64,000 nt of DNA from Candidatus Dormiibacterota bacterium (GTDB lineage Bacteria > Chloroflexota > Dormibacteria > Aeolococcales > Bog-877): assembly GCA_027313505.1 (NCBI GenBank), contig DAHVDN010000006.1, forward strand, positions 1-64,000. Reading direction: 5' to 3'. The notes under the pieces are model-generated. The model saw only the letters and a program-made list of their open reading frames with translations. It had not been told where the DNA came from and did not search any database. The position numbers and the translations under genes are program-made. This document shows positions 62,583-64,000 of the stretch, piece by piece. How positions within the stretch are numbered: position 1 is the first letter of the stretch; every line of letters begins with the position of its first letter.

Positions 62583-62592
62583 TCCAATTTCG

Positions 62593-62628
62593 GGCCGGCG
62601 GGGCGGCTCCGAAGCCGCCCGTCCGGCC
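62593..62628 (+). terminator. Strong two-part hairpin between the permease and the aminotransferase
   Basis: GGCCGG and GGGCGGCT pair with AGCCGCCC and CCGGCC: an 8-bp upper stem with a CCGA loop, a 2x2 internal loop and a 6-bp lower stem. It starts 11 bases after the permease stop and ends 18 bases before the next ATG. No T-tract follows. It may attenuate, terminate or protect the permease mRNA. Confidence 0.45.
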
Positions 62629-62646
62629 GAACCTGAGGTGCTTGCC

Positions 62647-64000
62647 ATGCCCAACATGTCCGCTCGTCCAGTTGACTCCAATCGTGTTGCTGAGCTGACT
62701 GCTCGGGAGGAGGCACAGTTTCGGCAGGCTCGACCGCGCTCGCAGCAGTTGGTGGAACGAGCCAGAATGCACAGCCCGGGGGGGGTGCCATCCTCGTTTC
62801 AGGACAGCCCTCCGTTCCCGATCTTCATCGATCGGGGCCACGGTAGCCGGGTCTGGGACGCCGACGGCAACGAGTACGTCGACTTCCACAATGGCTTCGG
62901 GGTCAACGTGGTCGGCCACAGCCACCCCGCAATCGTGGCTGCCGTCTCCACAAGAATCGCGCTGGGATCTCACTTTGCCCAGCCGGGCGAGGACTTCATC
63001 CTCGTGGCGGCGGAGCTGGCGGATCGCTTCGGCCTTCCCCAGTGGCGGTTCGCCAACAGTGGTACCGAGACCACCCTGGACGCGCTTAGACTGGCCCGCG
63101 CATTCACAGGTAGAGAGCGAGTCATCAAGATCGAGGCCTCGTACCACGGGCACCACGATGGCTTGATGGTTTCGGTCGAACCCTCCCCAGAGCTGATGGG
63201 ACCAGCCGACGACCCTCGGCCCGTTCCCCAATCCGAGGGCATCCCAGCCACAATCTCCAATCTCGTGAACGTGGTCTCCTTCAACGACATCGAGGCTGTG
63301 GAGCGCGCCTTCCAGCACAACCCCGGGGAGATCGCCTGCATCATCGTGGAGCCCGCGATGATGAACATCGGCATCGTGCTGCCAGAGGCGGGTTACCTCG
63401 CCAGCCTAAGAGAGACGGCACACCAAAACGGCGCTCTCCTCATCTTCGACGAGGTGAAAACCGGAGTGACCCTATCTAGAGGCGGGGCCACTCAACGATT
63501 CGGAGTGACCCCTGATCTGGTATGCCTGGCCAAGGCCATAGGGGGAGGACTACCCTGCGGCGCTGTCGGCGGGAGGGCCGACGTCATGGCTCTCATATCA
63601 GATGGCCGCGTCAGTCAGATGGGAACCTTCAATGCCAATCCGCTCACTATGGCGGCGTCCAGGGTAACTTTGACCGAGATCCTGACTCCCATGGCGTACT
63701 CTCACTTCGAAGCGTTGGACGAGGTCCTGCAGGGCGGTCTGGACCAGGCAATCGCCGAAGCCGAACTGCCGTTCCATGTGATAACGATGGGGGCCCGGGG
63801 CGGAATGACCTATCGAGCAGCCCGAGTGCGCAACTATCGGGATTACTTGGAGATAGACAAGTCTCTGGCATATCTGGCCTGGCTGTACCAGTGCAACCGG
63901 GGAGTCCTCATGGCCCCAGGAGCAGAGGAGAACTGGACGCTTTCAGTTCAACACACCGAAGACGACGTCCAACGCTATGTGGACAACTTCCAGGCCATGG
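62647..64000 (+). CDS. Class III aminotransferase, glutamate-1-semialdehyde aminomutase-like, cut at the window end
   Basis: The frame opens at ATG 62647 (GAGGTG is 8-13 bases upstream; ATG 62656 is an alternative) and stays open to the end, giving at least 451 residues. The PLP site is clear: SGTETTLDALRLARAFTG, YHGHHDGL, Asp268 in IFDEVKTG and Schiff-base Lys296 in CLAKAIGGGLPCG. The SPGGVPSS start region is typical of glutamate-1-semialdehyde-type enzymes, but HemL itself would not be expected in a permease operon, so an amine or amino-acid transaminase for the nearby catabolic set is likelier. Substrate unknown. Confidence 0.9.
   Translation, partial: MPNMSARPVDSNRVAELTAREEAQFRQARPRSQQLVERARMHSPGGVPSSFQDSPPFPIFIDRGHGSRVWDADGNEYVDFHNGFGVNVVGHSHPAIVAAVSTRIALGSHFAQPGEDFILVAAELADRFGLPQWRFANSGTETTLDALRLARAFTGRERVIKIEASYHGHHDGLMVSVEPSPELMGPADDPRPVPQSEGIPATISNLVNVVSFNDIEAVERAFQHNPGEIACIIVEPAMMNIGIVLPEAGYLASLRETAHQNGALLIFDEVKTGVTLSRGGATQRFGVTPDLVCLAKAIGGGLPCGAVGGRADVMALISDGRVSQMGTFNANPLTMAASRVTLTEILTPMAYSHFEALDEVLQGGLDQAIAEAELPFHVITMGARGGMTYRAARVRNYRDYLEIDKSLAYLAWLYQCNRGVLMAPGAEENWTLSVQHTEDDVQRYVDNFQAM

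Overview
The window is high-GC bacterial chromosome with dense, mostly minus-strand gene content. There are no rRNA or tRNA genes, insertion sequences, phage genes or CRISPR arrays that I can recognise. Gene families and order suggest a Terrabacteria-type lineage (Dormibacterota, Chloroflexota or Actinomycetota relatives). Supporting signs are zinc-type S14, S4 and L36 proteins, GatCAB in place of a glutaminyl-tRNA synthetase route, a CdaA/CdaR c-di-AMP module, a perfect CIRCE element and several likely leaderless promoters. The phylum is an inference; marker-gene trees would settle it.

Left part (1-31.7 kb): two overlapping MarR-type regulators and a double-YggT membrane protein lie on the plus strand. 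Minus-strand housekeeping blocks follow: dnaE with an intact PHP site, an RlmD/RumA-type rRNA methyltransferase, gatCAB, a nitrilase-uvrD-ligA operon, groES-groEL under CIRCE, and a Pho84-like (PHS) phosphate transporter with a Pho-box-like repeat. Next come a thiamin/t6A operon (thiE-thiS fusion, thiG, thiL, tsaE, tsaB, rimI, tsaD), an AcpS-NnrD fusion, glmS, cdaR, cdaA and argF.

Centre (31.7-53.1 kb): one nearly gap-free minus-strand ribosomal superoperon joins str, S10, spc and alpha gene sets in the order rpsL-rpsG-fusA-tuf-rpsJ through rpoA-rplQ-truA-rplM-rpsI. A consensus sigma-70 promoter lies at 53040-53068. Many genes are coupled by ATGA, GTGA or TGATG overlaps.

Right part (53.2-64 kb): next to the superoperon promoter is a decayed ECF sigma/anti-sigma pair, broken by an in-frame TAG and apparent frameshifts, then a Fur-family regulator. 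An accessory polyamine/GABA catabolic island follows: an aminobutyraldehyde-type dehydrogenase, a 4-aminobutyrate-type aminotransferase, a PucR-family regulator and a PuuB-like FAD oxidase. Divergently transcribed are an APC amino-acid permease and a second class III aminotransferase, the latter cut by the window end. The divergent gap holds a palindrome that could be the regulator's operator.

The most unusual features are the ThiE-ThiS fusion whose ThiS Gly-Gly end is covered by three extra residues, the AcpS-NnrD fusion, the CdaA with RHL in place of RHR, the wrecked sigma/anti-sigma locus and the repeated leaderless-promoter layout.
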